Of a stretch of DNA of 31,424 bases, positions 19,001-27,442 are shown in pieces (the first letter of the stretch is position 1; every line of letters starts with the position of its first letter). Position numbers and translations under genes: made by a program. The DNA comes from Porticoccaceae bacterium. Its GTDB lineage: Bacteria > Pseudomonadota > Gammaproteobacteria > Pseudomonadales > Porticoccaceae. Location of the stretch: the NCBI GenBank assembly GCA_023228865.1, contig JALOAH010000054.1, forward strand, positions 1 to 31,424. The letters run 5' to 3'. The notes below the pieces were generated by a model, which saw nothing but the letters and a program-made list of their open reading frames with translations, ran no database searches and had not been told where the DNA came from.

Positions 19001-19298
19001 TTTTCTGCACGGACAGCGCCGAGACGTAACGAAAGAATTCATCGTAACGGACTCTTTCCGATGCCTGAAAAAACCCCTGCACGCCCCGCATAACAACCTG
19101 GTAGGTATTCAGTTTTTGGGCGATGTTGGCTACGGCGCGCTCAGATTCTGCGCGAAATAAGATATCGAGAGCGGCCAGCTCCTGGCGCTGTGCATGCTTC
19201 CAGAAAAACCCTGTGGTAATCGCCCCGCCGACAAGAACAAAACCTGACAATAACCACGGCAGTAGTCTCCAGGAGATGAACTTCGGGCTGGTAATCAT
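16026..19298 (-). CDS. CHASE-GAF-PAS-GGDEF-EAL c-di-GMP enzyme
   Basis: This 1090-residue membrane sensor has a TM helix at about 12-32, then a CHASE periplasmic domain (about 75-300), a second TM helix (about 318-338), a GAF domain (about 360-510), a PAS domain (about 525-640), GGDEF (about 650-805) and EAL (about 815-1085). The EAL domain keeps EALVRW (870-872), the ELTE block, DDFGTGYSSL, KIDKSFV and EGVET, so it should hydrolyse c-di-GMP. The GGDEF motif is SGDEF (743-747) and no RxxD I-site precedes it, so synthesis is doubtful and the domain may be regulatory. The CHASE domain implies sensing of a small periplasmic ligand. The start ATG lacks a strong ribosome site. Confidence 0.93.
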   Translation of the reverse strand: MITSPKFISWRLLPWLLSGFVLVGGAITTGFFWKHAQRQELAALDILFRAESERAVANIAQKLNTYQVVMRGVQGFFQASERVRYDEFFRYVSALSVQKNLGGIQGVAFVKALSREDLDAYLQAISTELPLTYRIHPASTRTVVAPIVFIEPLAGDNIAALGFDVFSNPFARDAAELARDSGRIIITQPLALVQDASLQQTPSFVMYLPVYEIGAPLDTVDERRQALVGWVDVPFRMTDFMAYLEQEINPHIDIEILDLDAESGRNLLFHSDAISHEQRRRDGELQVESTIEVGSRQWTLRLSNTPEFKSHATLPPRATLIGLAGGALSMALALLVFIIAKGWDKSERKAARLGHLYHALSEINQAIVRMETERELLPLVCRMAVEFGGMKMAWVGILDTASAIISPVANHGEGTDYLDDLRLSAQGDIPEGAGPTGKAMRDNEPVIINDYLAEPSTAPWHDKARKYGWKAAAAFPLQRNGKAFAVLNVYHGKIGAFDEDTIALLVEMSGDISFALDNFDREIQRLEFERALRDSESRLSVILENVGACIYLKDREGRYTFVNQQVLDLWGIDRVEKVLGCTDDKFFDAATVASIRDNDRRVLEHGEIVQKEEIDRVKATGITRAFWSVKIPLRHGDGSIYALCGISTDISDKKASEEQIHYLSNYDSLTGLPNRELLHEKTRRALAAAKAGNTGVALLCIDLDRFKIINESLGHSVGDLVLKKLSQRLSSQLHLDSTLSRMSGDEFFLLLPGVDGTQAGVIAERLLNVIAEPFDIDGRRLALTGSIGIAVFPEHGRTFEQLIQSADAALAQAKHNGRNTVQPFTEMMRTQANETLFVENELRQALNKNQLVLHYQPQVAMETGQITGVEALVRWQHPEMGMISPATFIPIAEESGLIIDIGTWVMDTAARQQAAWRAQGLPELSVAVNLSVVQLYKDNFCDTVATILRANNLASAMLELELTERIAMEHSSRTITTLGQLQAMGVSLSIDDFGTGYSSLSYLKRYPVHKLKIDKSFVDGLPLDAEDQAIVIAIIGIARGLGFKTIAEGVETRAQWEFLRAHGCDAYQGYYFSEPVAADEIAALFPVAKN

Positions 19299-19550
19299 GA
19301 TGCTTTGTTTATTTTCCCTAATAAAACAGCCAACATTGCGTGCAACGCTTATCTAACCACCCTTTTATTGCCGTGGCAATCCTGGCAACGGGCTATTTTC
19401 CCGCGGTGCTGACCGCAGCGGCAACAAAAACGCCCGCCCATCGCATAACCCTGTTGCGACGACCTGAAACCTTTGCAACATGACAAATTATCGCTGGCCA
19501 ACCACAGGGCTTTTCCTTAATGTTAACGGTTAACCACTATTCGCACAGAC

Positions 19551-21008
19551 ATGATGACAGCCCCCGTAGTTAACCGGAAAAAAACTTTTGTCGCCATCCT
19601 GGCAACGCTCCTTGCTGCGGGCTTTCTGGCAACAACCCTGATCAGCTACCAGGTGGCAAAGAATTCCCTGGATCATCAGGTGGCAGACGAAATGCTGCCA
19701 CTCACCAGCGACAACATATACTCGGAAATCCAGCGGGATTTGCTCCGCCCCATTTTGATCTCATCCTTGATGGCCAACGACACCTTTGTCCGCGACTGGG
19801 CCCTCGATGGCGAAAAAAACCCTGACCAAATCAGCAGCTACCTGGGGGAGATTCAAAAAAAATACGGCACTATCACCGCGTTTTTCGTCGCCGACCAGTC
19901 CCTCAATTACTACCACCCCACTGGGGTGATCAAAGTCATGGACAGGGAGAACCCTCTCGATCAATGGTATTTTTCCCTGCGCAACAGCACCAGCGAGTAC
20001 GACATCAACGTCGATAATGACACCGCAGACCGCTCTCGCCTCAACATTTTTATCAACTACCGTGTCTTTGACTACCAGGGGCGCTTTATTGGCGTCACCG
20101 GCGTGGGACTTTCCGTCAAATCGGTGATTACCCTTATCAACAACTATCAGCGCCGTTACAACCGCCAGATTTACTTCGTCAACCGCCAGGGAGACGTCAG
20201 CCTTCACGGCGATGACTTCAATCTGCAAACCAATTTGCACCAGCGCCCCGGTCTCGACGCCCTGTCAACGCAAATACTGACCACCCTCAGCCTCAGCACC
20301 ACCTACACGAGGGGGGATCAGGAAGAGTTTTATCTCAACAGCCGCCTGGTACCGGAGTTTGACTGGTATCTGATCGTCGAACAGCGCCGCCACAGCGGCA
20401 GAGAGCAAATCGACAAGTCGCTGATCATCAATATTCTGGTTTCTCTGGCGATCACCGTTGTGGTCTTGCTTATCGCCCATTTCACCCTGCGGGGCTACCA
20501 GCGCCAACTTATCGAAATGGCCACCATCGACAAGCTCACCGGCGCTCTCAACCGCCAGGCCTTTGAAGACCTGTTCGACCACCTGGCTAAAATGGCGAAA
20601 CGCCACAAGCAATCCCTGGCACTACTGGCCATTGATCTCGACCACTTCAAGGAGGTGAACGACAATTTTGGCCACCAGGCCGGCGACAATGTCCTTCAGA
20701 ACCTGTCCGCCGCCATTCGCGAAATTACCAGGGAGTGCGACACCCTCTGCCGCTGGGGTGGTGAAGAATTTATGCTCCTGCTGGAGCATTGCGACCTCGA
20801 TGAAGCCCAGCAAAGAGCAGAGGATATACGCCAGTTCATCCAACAGCGCACCACCACTTTTGGCCGGGAAGAAATTGCAGTGACTGTCAGCATTGGCGTT
20901 AGCGAATATCGCCCCGGAGAAACACTGGATGCCTTTGTGAATCGCGCCGACGGCGCTCTTTACAAAGCCAAGCGGGAAGGCAGAAACCGGGTCATCACCG
21001 AAGGGTAG
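19551..21008 (+). CDS. membrane sensor diguanylate cyclase
   Basis: This protein of 485 residues has a TM helix at about 12-33, a ~270-residue periplasmic sensor of Cache-like character (DQWYFSLRNSTSEYDINVDN, then GVTGVGLSVKSVITLI) and a second TM helix at about 293-312. The GGDEF domain starts at IDKLTGALNRQAF. The motif is GGEEF (403-407) and the I-site RECD (394-397) is correctly spaced, so an active, feedback-controlled diguanylate cyclase is expected. It is transcribed divergently from the CHASE-EAL gene. The 252-bp gap between them holds no gene and no clear promoter, but has a GTTAAC-G-GTTAAC repeat 22 bp before the start. No obvious Shine-Dalgarno. Confidence 0.93.
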   Translation: MMTAPVVNRKKTFVAILATLLAAGFLATTLISYQVAKNSLDHQVADEMLPLTSDNIYSEIQRDLLRPILISSLMANDTFVRDWALDGEKNPDQISSYLGEIQKKYGTITAFFVADQSLNYYHPTGVIKVMDRENPLDQWYFSLRNSTSEYDINVDNDTADRSRLNIFINYRVFDYQGRFIGVTGVGLSVKSVITLINNYQRRYNRQIYFVNRQGDVSLHGDDFNLQTNLHQRPGLDALSTQILTTLSLSTTYTRGDQEEFYLNSRLVPEFDWYLIVEQRRHSGREQIDKSLIINILVSLAITVVVLLIAHFTLRGYQRQLIEMATIDKLTGALNRQAFEDLFDHLAKMAKRHKQSLALLAIDLDHFKEVNDNFGHQAGDNVLQNLSAAIREITRECDTLCRWGGEEFMLLLEHCDLDEAQQRAEDIRQFIQQRTTTFGREEIAVTVSIGVSEYRPGETLDAFVNRADGALYKAKREGRNRVITEG

Positions 21009-21097
21009 AAAACCACGGCAACGCTGGGCAATGCCTCATTCCCGCCCAGGAGTCTGAGGAAACCATCAAAAACACGGGCAATGATCGAAGGATGCCA

Positions 21098-22744
21098 ATG
21101 GCAAGCACAGACAATTCCGTTAGCAATCACTACGACATTATCATCGTCGGCGCGGGCAGTGCCGGCTGTGTCCTGGCCAACCGCCTGTCCGCCGATCCCG
21201 AGTGCCGCGTGCTGCTGGTGGAGGCGGGCGGCAACGACAACTGGCACTGGTTTCATATTCCCCTGGGCTACCTGTTTGCCATGGGCAATCCCCGCGCCGA
21301 CTGGTGCTACAGCCTCGAGCCCCAACCCGGCCTCAATGGCCGCACCCTGCCCTACCCGCGCGGCAAGGTGCTCGGCGGTTGCAGCGCCATCAACGGCATG
21401 ATCTATATTCGCGGCCAGCGCCAGGACTACGACAGCTGGCAACTGCCCGGCTGGTCGTGGCAGGATGTACTGCCCCGCTTTAAAAAGTCAGAAAACTATT
21501 TTCGCGGCGCCAATGAATTCCACGGCGGCAGTGGCGAGCTTCGCGTCGAGCAGCAGCGGCTCCGCTGGGCAGTACTGGATCATTGGCAAAACGCCTGTAT
21601 TGAATACGGCATTCCTGAAGCCGCTGACTTCAATAGCGGCGACAACGAGGGCGTCGGCCTCTTTGATGTCAACCAGATCAAAGGGGTGCGCTGTTCAGCG
21701 AAACGGGCGTTTTTGAATCCGGTAAAAGGCCGCAAAAATCTCAGCATTTTAACCGGCGCCATCGTCGACCGAATAACCTGGGAAAACGGCAGAGCCTCCG
21801 GCATTGAGGTCATCCTTGGTAATCAGCGCCAGCAGATAAACACCTCTGGCCAGGTGATTCTGTCGGCGGGCGCTGTCTCCTCCCCCTGTATTTTGCAGCG
21901 CAGTGGCATCGGCGGCGAAAGCCAGCTCAGGGCCGCCAATATTCCCTGCCGCCATAAACTCGACGGCGTTGGCGGCAACCTTCAGGATCACCTCCAGATT
22001 CGCGTTCAGCTTCGCGTCAACAACGCCAGGACCAGGACGCTGAACTGTCTCAGCCGCAGCTGGCAAGGCCGGGCGCGCATGGGTCTTGAATATTTACTGA
22101 CACGCTCAGGCCCTCTGGCAATGGCGCCAAGTCAGCTCGGCGCTTTTTTCAAATCGGAATCAACCCTGGAACGCCCTGACCTGGAATACCATGTTCAGCC
22201 CATGAGCGCAGAAAAACTCGGCACCAAACTGCACCCGTTCCCCGGCATTACCGCCAGCGTCTGCAACCTGCGCCCCACCAGCAGAGGGCGGGTGGATATT
22301 CGCAGCGCCAACCCCCTGGAGGCTCCCCGCATAGATCCCCGCTATCTCAGGACTGAGGAGGATCGCCGCAGCGCCGCGCGCGCCATCGAAATCACGCGGG
22401 AAATTGCCCGGCAACCGGCGGCGCAGGCGCTCAATCCGGTGGAAATAAAACCAGGGGCAGAACTGACAACAGCTGACGAGCTTGGCCGCGCCGCAGGGGA
22501 TATCGCCACCACCATTTTTCATCCCAGTTGCACCTGTAAAATGGGCAGCGACGCCGACCCTCTGGCGGTAACCGATAGCGGCTTGAAGGTGCGCGGCTTT
22601 GACAACCTCTATATCGCCGACGCCTCGGTGATGCCCACCATCACCAGCGGCAACACCCACGCCCCGGTGGTAATGATTGCCGAAACCCTGGCGGAGCGGC
22701 TTGGCAACCAGGCACAATCATGGACAAAACCTCTACAAAAATAA
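21098..22744 (+). CDS. GMC family FAD-dependent oxidoreductase
   Basis: This is a flavoprotein of the glucose-methanol-choline family, related to choline or alcohol dehydrogenases. The FAD-binding GAGSAGCVLANRL lies near residue 20. Both GMC signatures are present (PRGKVLGGCSAINGMIYIRG and ILSAGAVSSPCILQRSGIG). The C-terminal catalytic part has FHPSCTCKMG and SGNTHAPVVMIAE. The second active-site position is His (NTHAP) where choline dehydrogenases usually have Asn. No betaine genes are adjacent, so the alcohol substrate is open. The start is the ATG at 21098 because AAGG lies 6 nt upstream; the ATG at 21092 is too close to it. Length is 548 residues. It is 89 bp after the diguanylate cyclase. 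Confidence 0.92.
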   Translation: MASTDNSVSNHYDIIIVGAGSAGCVLANRLSADPECRVLLVEAGGNDNWHWFHIPLGYLFAMGNPRADWCYSLEPQPGLNGRTLPYPRGKVLGGCSAINGMIYIRGQRQDYDSWQLPGWSWQDVLPRFKKSENYFRGANEFHGGSGELRVEQQRLRWAVLDHWQNACIEYGIPEAADFNSGDNEGVGLFDVNQIKGVRCSAKRAFLNPVKGRKNLSILTGAIVDRITWENGRASGIEVILGNQRQQINTSGQVILSAGAVSSPCILQRSGIGGESQLRAANIPCRHKLDGVGGNLQDHLQIRVQLRVNNARTRTLNCLSRSWQGRARMGLEYLLTRSGPLAMAPSQLGAFFKSESTLERPDLEYHVQPMSAEKLGTKLHPFPGITASVCNLRPTSRGRVDIRSANPLEAPRIDPRYLRTEEDRRSAARAIEITREIARQPAAQALNPVEIKPGAELTTADELGRAAGDIATTIFHPSCTCKMGSDADPLAVTDSGLKVRGFDNLYIADASVMPTITSGNTHAPVVMIAETLAERLGNQAQSWTKPLQK

Positions 22745-22861
22745 ATATTGAAAAGCGCCCCACAGAATCAAAGACCTTAAAAAATTCAACGTTTTATCCC
22801 AATCAAAACAATGGTATAACAACTTACCAGGGGTTCCTATCGGCGCCGGCGATATCCAGGT

Positions 22862-22887
22862 CATCGCCTGCAGGGCAGGCTCCTACA
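22862..22887 (-). repeat. REP-like element 3
   Basis: On the minus strand it reads TGTAGGAGCC, then the rest of the hairpin GCCTGC-CCT-GCAGGC, then GATG. The stem differs from GCCAGC/GCTGGC by paired changes. It is the first of three elements in the 325-bp gap 22745-23069, which otherwise holds no gene. Confidence 0.8.
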
Positions 22888-22903
22888 GGCGGCGATTTTT
22901 TGC

Positions 22904-22925
22904 TAGGAGCCGGGCATCCCGGCGA
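22904..22925 (+). repeat. REP-like element 4
   Basis: TAGGAGCC begins the element; the hairpin is GCCGGG-CAT-CCCGGC and GA follows. This is another complementary variant of the family stem, pointing opposite to element 3. Confidence 0.75.
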
Positions 22926-22949
22926 AAACCCTTCTTGATAATGGGTATT

Positions 22950-22970
22950 TCGCCAGCAGGGCGAGCTCCT
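22950..22970 (-). repeat. REP-like element 5
   Basis: On the minus strand: AGGAGCTCGCCCTGCTGGCG followed by A. The frame of the family is kept, but the stem (GCTCGC against GCTGGC) is imperfect, so this copy looks decayed. Confidence 0.6.
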
Positions 22971-23069
22971 TCGGAAATCCTGACCCTGCAACCGTGAAAA
23001 ATCGGGTATTAAGCCTTGTGTGAATCCGTGCTGCTGCCATTTTCAAGCACGACCAATCGAGAATTTTCC

Positions 23070-23171
23070 ATGGATCAAGAGTCTTCAACGGATAAAGAGT
23101 CCTCAAAGGATAAAGAGCCCTCAACGGATCGAACGGATAGAGAGTCTTCAACGAATAAAGAGCCCTCCTGA
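23070..23171 (+). CDS. possible 33-codon leader ORF built of 18-bp tandem repeats
   Basis: An ATG at 23070 opens a 33-codon frame made of six-codon units: DQESST, DKESSK, DKEPST, a half unit DRT, DRESST, NKEPS. The DNA repeat unit is about 18 bp (GATAAAGAGTCCTCAAMG type). The TGA stop overlaps the ATG of the efflux fusion protein as TGATG, the mark of translational coupling. The peptide is highly charged and has no signal sequence. A weak GAGA precedes the ATG; the frame is open further upstream (GTG at 23028, TTG at 23016). Whether it is translated is unknown. Confidence 0.4.
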   Translation: MDQESSTDKESSKDKEPSTDRTDRESSTNKEPS

Positions 23172-24268
23172 TGTTTAAAAAACTGGCATCCAACATTTCG
23201 CACCATTTCAGCCTCTGTATTGTTCTCTGTTCCCTGGCAATTGACGCCAATAGCCAAGAAAGCCTTCCTGTGCGCGTTATCACCGCTCAGCAGCAGCCCG
23301 TTTACCGCCAGGTTGACATCACCGGCACCGTGACCTCCCCCAGAGTGGCGCAACTATCCACGGCAATCAGCGGCCTTATTCTCACCATGGCGGTGGATAT
23401 TGGCGACCGCGTCGACGCCGGCACGCCGCTGCTGGAACTGGATCCCGAACTGGCGGAACTGGAACTGAAAAGTGCTGAAGCTCAGGTTGCCCAAGCCAAA
23501 ACCGCCCTCGCCGACGCCCGCAGACGCTTGCGGGAGGCGCAATCCCTCGGCTCCCAGCGAGGCATTGCCGAAACCCTGATTCGCGGACTCGAGGCCGAAG
23601 TCAGCCAGGGTGAGGCGCGCCTGGATGAAATTCACGCCCAGGCACAACACCACCGGGCGCTCCTGGCGAGACACCAGCTCAAAGCCCCTTTTTCAGGGGT
23701 TATCAGTAAAAAATTTCGTGAACTGGGCGAGTGGGTCACCCCCGGCACCGCTGTTTTCGAGCTGGTTGACAGCGACCACCCGCGCCTGGATTTTGCCGTC
23801 GCCGAAGACTATCTCGCCGCACTGACCCCCAAAACCAAAGTCAATTTCACCCTTAACGCGCTGCCGGGTCGCCATTTCCGGGGACAGGTGAGCACCATAG
23901 TGCCCATCACCGAACCTGGAGCGCGCACCTTTTTGCTACGGGTTGCCGCCGACAATCCAGACCCGCAAATGATTCCCGGCATGTCGGCGCGGGCTACCCT
24001 GATTATCGCCAGCGGTCGCAATGGCCTGGTGGTTCCCCGCGACGCCCTGCTGCGCTACCCCGATGGCCGAGTGGTGGTGTGGACAGTCCGCAAGTCCAAA
24101 GAGGGCTTGACGGCTCAGGAAAAGCGGGTGGTCACCGGAGAGGCATTTGACGGCCTGGTGGAAATCCATGAGGGGCTTGAACCGGAAATGCGGGTGGTGG
24201 TCAAGGGCAATGAAGCCCTGCAAAACGGTCAGTCAGTGCGCGTCGTTAGCGACAGTGGGGATGACTGA
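23171..24268 (+). CDS. RND efflux periplasmic adaptor (membrane fusion protein)
   Basis: This 365-residue adaptor links an RND pump to an outer-membrane channel. An N-terminal hydrophobic segment (FSLCIVLCSLAIDANS) is probably a signal peptide, without a clear lipobox. After it come the first half of the lipoyl domain (SGLILTMAVDIGDRVDAGTP), a coiled-coil hairpin (about 95-165, rich in Ala, Glu, Arg) and the second lipoyl half (LKAPFSGVISKKFRELGEWV). Beta-barrel and membrane-proximal domains follow to the end (GLVVPRDALLRYPDGRVVVW). The ATG overlaps the stop of the repeat ORF. The pump gene begins 2 bp after the stop. Confidence 0.92.
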   Translation: MFKKLASNISHHFSLCIVLCSLAIDANSQESLPVRVITAQQQPVYRQVDITGTVTSPRVAQLSTAISGLILTMAVDIGDRVDAGTPLLELDPELAELELKSAEAQVAQAKTALADARRRLREAQSLGSQRGIAETLIRGLEAEVSQGEARLDEIHAQAQHHRALLARHQLKAPFSGVISKKFRELGEWVTPGTAVFELVDSDHPRLDFAVAEDYLAALTPKTKVNFTLNALPGRHFRGQVSTIVPITEPGARTFLLRVAADNPDPQMIPGMSARATLIIASGRNGLVVPRDALLRYPDGRVVVWTVRKSKEGLTAQEKRVVTGEAFDGLVEIHEGLEPEMRVVVKGNEALQNGQSVRVVSDSGDD

Positions 24269-24270
24269 GC

Positions 24271-27200
24271 ATGTTTGCCGAAATTATCAAGCGCGGCACC
24301 CTGGTAACGGTCATTACGCTGATCGTTTCCGTCCTCGGTATTCTCGCGGCAACGCGAATCCCCGTGCAAATGATTCCCGACCTCGATGTGCGCGCCATCA
24401 GTATTCGCACCAACTGGCCCGGTGCCACCCCTCAGGATGTGGAAAAGGAAATCCTTATCGAGCAGGAAGAATATCTGCGCAACCTGCCCAATTTGTCGCG
24501 CATTATTTCAACGGCTAACAGCGGCAACGCCGAAATCGAGCTGGAATTTCCCTTTGGCACCGACATTACCGAAATGCTGATTCGCGTCAACAATGCCCTC
24601 AGCCAGGTACCCTCCTACCCGGAAAGTGTCGATGAGCCGCGCATCTTTGCGAACTCCTTTTCCAGCAATTCCTTTATGTTTTTCAGCATCAGCCCCCTGC
24701 CCGGCAATCCTCGCCAGCTCGATATGGATCTGATGCTGGACTTTATTGAAGACAACGTCAAACCGGTGATGTCCAGGGTTGCCGGCATCTCGGAAGTGGA
24801 TATTCGCGGCGGCGCCGAGCGCCAGGTGCAGATTCTTATCGACCCCGCCCGCCTGGCGCAGCGGCAGCTGTCCCTGGCGGATGTGCGCAACGTCATTCGC
24901 AGCCGCAACCAGGATCGCTCCGGCGGTGAAATCGAATCCGGCAAGCGCCAGTATCTGGTGCGCACCATTGGCCGTTTCGACAGCCTTAAAGAACTGGAAG
25001 AGCTGATTCTGGTGCGCCGCGGCGACGCGGTGATTACCCTCGGCGATGTCGCCAGCGTTCGCCTCGACCACTTTGAAAAACTCGACAGCACCTCCTACAA
25101 CGGCGAGCCCAATATTTTTGTCTCCATTCGCCGCGAAGCGGGTTCCAACGTCATCGACATCAAACGCGCCATCACCACAGAGCTGGCAACCATCAATCGG
25201 GATGTGCTTGAGCCCGCAGGCATGGCGATGAAACTGATTGCCGACGATGTCCGCTATGTGGAGGAGTCGGTCAAAAATGTGTGGCAGAACCTGGCCATAG
25301 GCAGCTTTCTCGCCATTGCGGTAATGTTTTTATTTTTGCGTTCCACCCGCGCCACCCTGATCGGCGTCATGGGCATACCTCTTTGTATTATCGTCGCCTT
25401 TTTTGGCCTGCTGCTTGCCGGACGCACCATCAACGTCATTTCCCTCGCCGGCATTGCCTTTGCCATCGGCATGACCCTGGACAACAGCATTGTGGTTTTG
25501 GAAAGTATCGAGCTGGAGCGCCGTCGCGGCGCCGACAGGCTTAAGGCAGCGGTGGTGGGTGTGCAGAAAGTGTGGCCGGCGGTGCTCGCCTCAACCATGA
25601 CCACGGTGCTGGTTTTTCTGCCGGTCGCCTTTGTCGAGGAAGAGGCGGGGCAGCTCTATTCCGACATCGCCATTGCCATCTCTGCGGCCATTCTTGCCTC
25701 CATGCTGGTTGCCATCAGTGTATTGCCGACAGCGGCGGCGCGCTTGCGTCTCGAAGCCAATCCCCTTTTACAGTCATCCGTGGGCAGAGCCATCAGCGCC
25801 CGCCATATTGGCGCCAGAGCGAGCAAACTCACCCTCGACGCTGTCCACTGGTTATTGGCCAGCCAGCAGCGGCGCCTTGCCTGCATCGCCCTCATCACCC
25901 TGATAAGTATCGCCGTGATAGCATTTCTCACCCCCCAGGCAGAATACTTGCCGGAGGGGGAAGAGCCGAAAGTATTTGCTTCCATGAACGCACCGCCGGG
26001 TTACAACCTGGCCGCCATGGAAAAAATCGCCCGCGAAATCGAAACTGAATTGCTGAATTATGTGGGGGCAAACCCCGCCGATTTTCACCGCGGCGCCGCC
26101 CCTGTGCCCGCACTGGCCTATATGAACATGCGGGTTGCCCCCCAGCAGATGCGGATTATCGCCGAACCTGTAGATCCCGGCGATATCGAAGCCCTTATGG
26201 ACGCCCTGACGGAAAAATTTGAAACCTATCCCGGCATGCGCGCCTTCGCCGCTCGCGGCTCCATTATCACCAGCAACGACGGCGGCACCCGCAGTATCAA
26301 TGTCGATATCTCCGGCGCCAATTTGGCGGAGATATACCGGGTCGCCCTGGCCGCCTACCGCCGCGCCGAAGTGGTTTTCGACAATCCGCGTATTCAATCC
26401 ATTCCCCCCTCCCTCACCCTGGCACAACCGATGGTGGAAATTCGCCCCAACTGGCAGCGTGCCGCGGAACTGGGGTTAAGCGCAGAGGAGCTGGGTTTCA
26501 GTGTCGCCGCCCTCACCGACGGCAGCTACGTCAGCGAGTTTTTCCTCGCCGACGACAAAATCGACATCTATCTCTACAGCGAAGTTGGTCAGAATGCCTC
26601 TCTGGATACTCTGTCTCAGCTGCCCATCTATACCCCCAGCGGCGCTGTTTTGCCCCTGGGCGCCCTCGCCACTATCGCCGAGCTGGTGGATACCAGCAGC
26701 CTGCGCCGGGTCAATGGCAGCAGAACTGTGACCCTCAATATTATTCCGCCCCGCAGCGTGGCGCTGGAATCCGGCGTCGACATGGTGCGTCGCGACGTCG
26801 TCGAGCATCTGCGCAGCCGCGGACAGATACCCACGGGGGTGACCCTGGATATCTCCGGCGCCGCCGACCAGCTCGACGCCACTCGAGATGCGCTTTCCGC
26901 CAATTACCTGGTCGCCCTGGTTATCGTGTATTTACTACTGGTAGCCATTTTTAATCACTGGGGATACCCGCTGTTGATCATGACGTCCATTCCCCTGGGC
27001 ATTGCCGGCGGTATCGCCGGGCTATGGCTGCTCAATGCGGTGGGCGCCCTTTTACCAGCGATAGGCTTGAAAGCCATCAGCCAGCCGTTTGACATGATTT
27101 CAATGCTCGGCTTTTTAATTCTGATGGGCACCGTGGTCAATAACCCCATTTTGATCGTTCACCGGGCTGTGACCAATATCAAGGAAAGCGGCATGAACGC

Positions 27201-27441
27201 CCTCGCCGCTGTCGAGGAAGCCGTGGAAGCCCGGCTGCGCCCCATCGCCATGTCGACCATTACCACCCTCTTTGGCCTTGCGCCCCTGGTGTTGATTCCC
27301 GGTGCAGGTACGGAGCTCTACCGCGGCGTCGGCATTATTGTGATGTTCGGGATTATTGGCGCGGCGGTGGTAACCCTTACCCTGCTACCCGCCCTGACCG
27401 CCACCGTATTGGCTTTTGGCCAGGGTCATAAAAAATCGTGA
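24271..27441 (+). CDS. RND family efflux pump permease (HAE1-like)
   Basis: This 1056-residue inner-membrane pump is driven by the proton gradient and belongs to the resistance-nodulation-division superfamily. TM1 (VITLIVSVLGILAATRIPVQ) and the periplasmic start MIPDLDVRAISIRTNWPGAT are standard. There are two sets of six TM helices, each followed or preceded by large periplasmic loops. In TM4 the AcrB pair Asp-Asp is Asp-Asn (GMTLDNSIVV), and the TM10 Lys position is Asn (GTVVNNPILIV); such patterns occur in HAE1 relatives distant from AcrB. The substrate cannot be told. No outer-membrane channel gene follows. The stop lies 1 bp from the stop of the converging gene. Confidence 0.93.
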   Translation: MFAEIIKRGTLVTVITLIVSVLGILAATRIPVQMIPDLDVRAISIRTNWPGATPQDVEKEILIEQEEYLRNLPNLSRIISTANSGNAEIELEFPFGTDITEMLIRVNNALSQVPSYPESVDEPRIFANSFSSNSFMFFSISPLPGNPRQLDMDLMLDFIEDNVKPVMSRVAGISEVDIRGGAERQVQILIDPARLAQRQLSLADVRNVIRSRNQDRSGGEIESGKRQYLVRTIGRFDSLKELEELILVRRGDAVITLGDVASVRLDHFEKLDSTSYNGEPNIFVSIRREAGSNVIDIKRAITTELATINRDVLEPAGMAMKLIADDVRYVEESVKNVWQNLAIGSFLAIAVMFLFLRSTRATLIGVMGIPLCIIVAFFGLLLAGRTINVISLAGIAFAIGMTLDNSIVVLESIELERRRGADRLKAAVVGVQKVWPAVLASTMTTVLVFLPVAFVEEEAGQLYSDIAIAISAAILASMLVAISVLPTAAARLRLEANPLLQSSVGRAISARHIGARASKLTLDAVHWLLASQQRRLACIALITLISIAVIAFLTPQAEYLPEGEEPKVFASMNAPPGYNLAAMEKIAREIETELLNYVGANPADFHRGAAPVPALAYMNMRVAPQQMRIIAEPVDPGDIEALMDALTEKFETYPGMRAFAARGSIITSNDGGTRSINVDISGANLAEIYRVALAAYRRAEVVFDNPRIQSIPPSLTLAQPMVEIRPNWQRAAELGLSAEELGFSVAALTDGSYVSEFFLADDKIDIYLYSEVGQNASLDTLSQLPIYTPSGAVLPLGALATIAELVDTSSLRRVNGSRTVTLNIIPPRSVALESGVDMVRRDVVEHLRSRGQIPTGVTLDISGAADQLDATRDALSANYLVALVIVYLLLVAIFNHWGYPLLIMTSIPLGIAGGIAGLWLLNAVGALLPAIGLKAISQPFDMISMLGFLILMGTVVNNPILIVHRAVTNIKESGMNALAAVEEAVEARLRPIAMSTITTLFGLAPLVLIPGAGTELYRGVGIIVMFGIIGAAVVTLTLLPALTATVLAFGQGHKKS

Positions 27442-27442
27442 T

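Noticed and set aside
22720..22938. 72-residue frame at the end of the GMC gene
   Set aside because: It overlaps the GMC 3' end and runs through REP elements; no ribosome site or domain.
23070..23168. CRISPR array
   Set aside because: Units are adjacent 18-bp tandem copies without spacers, and no cas gene is near.
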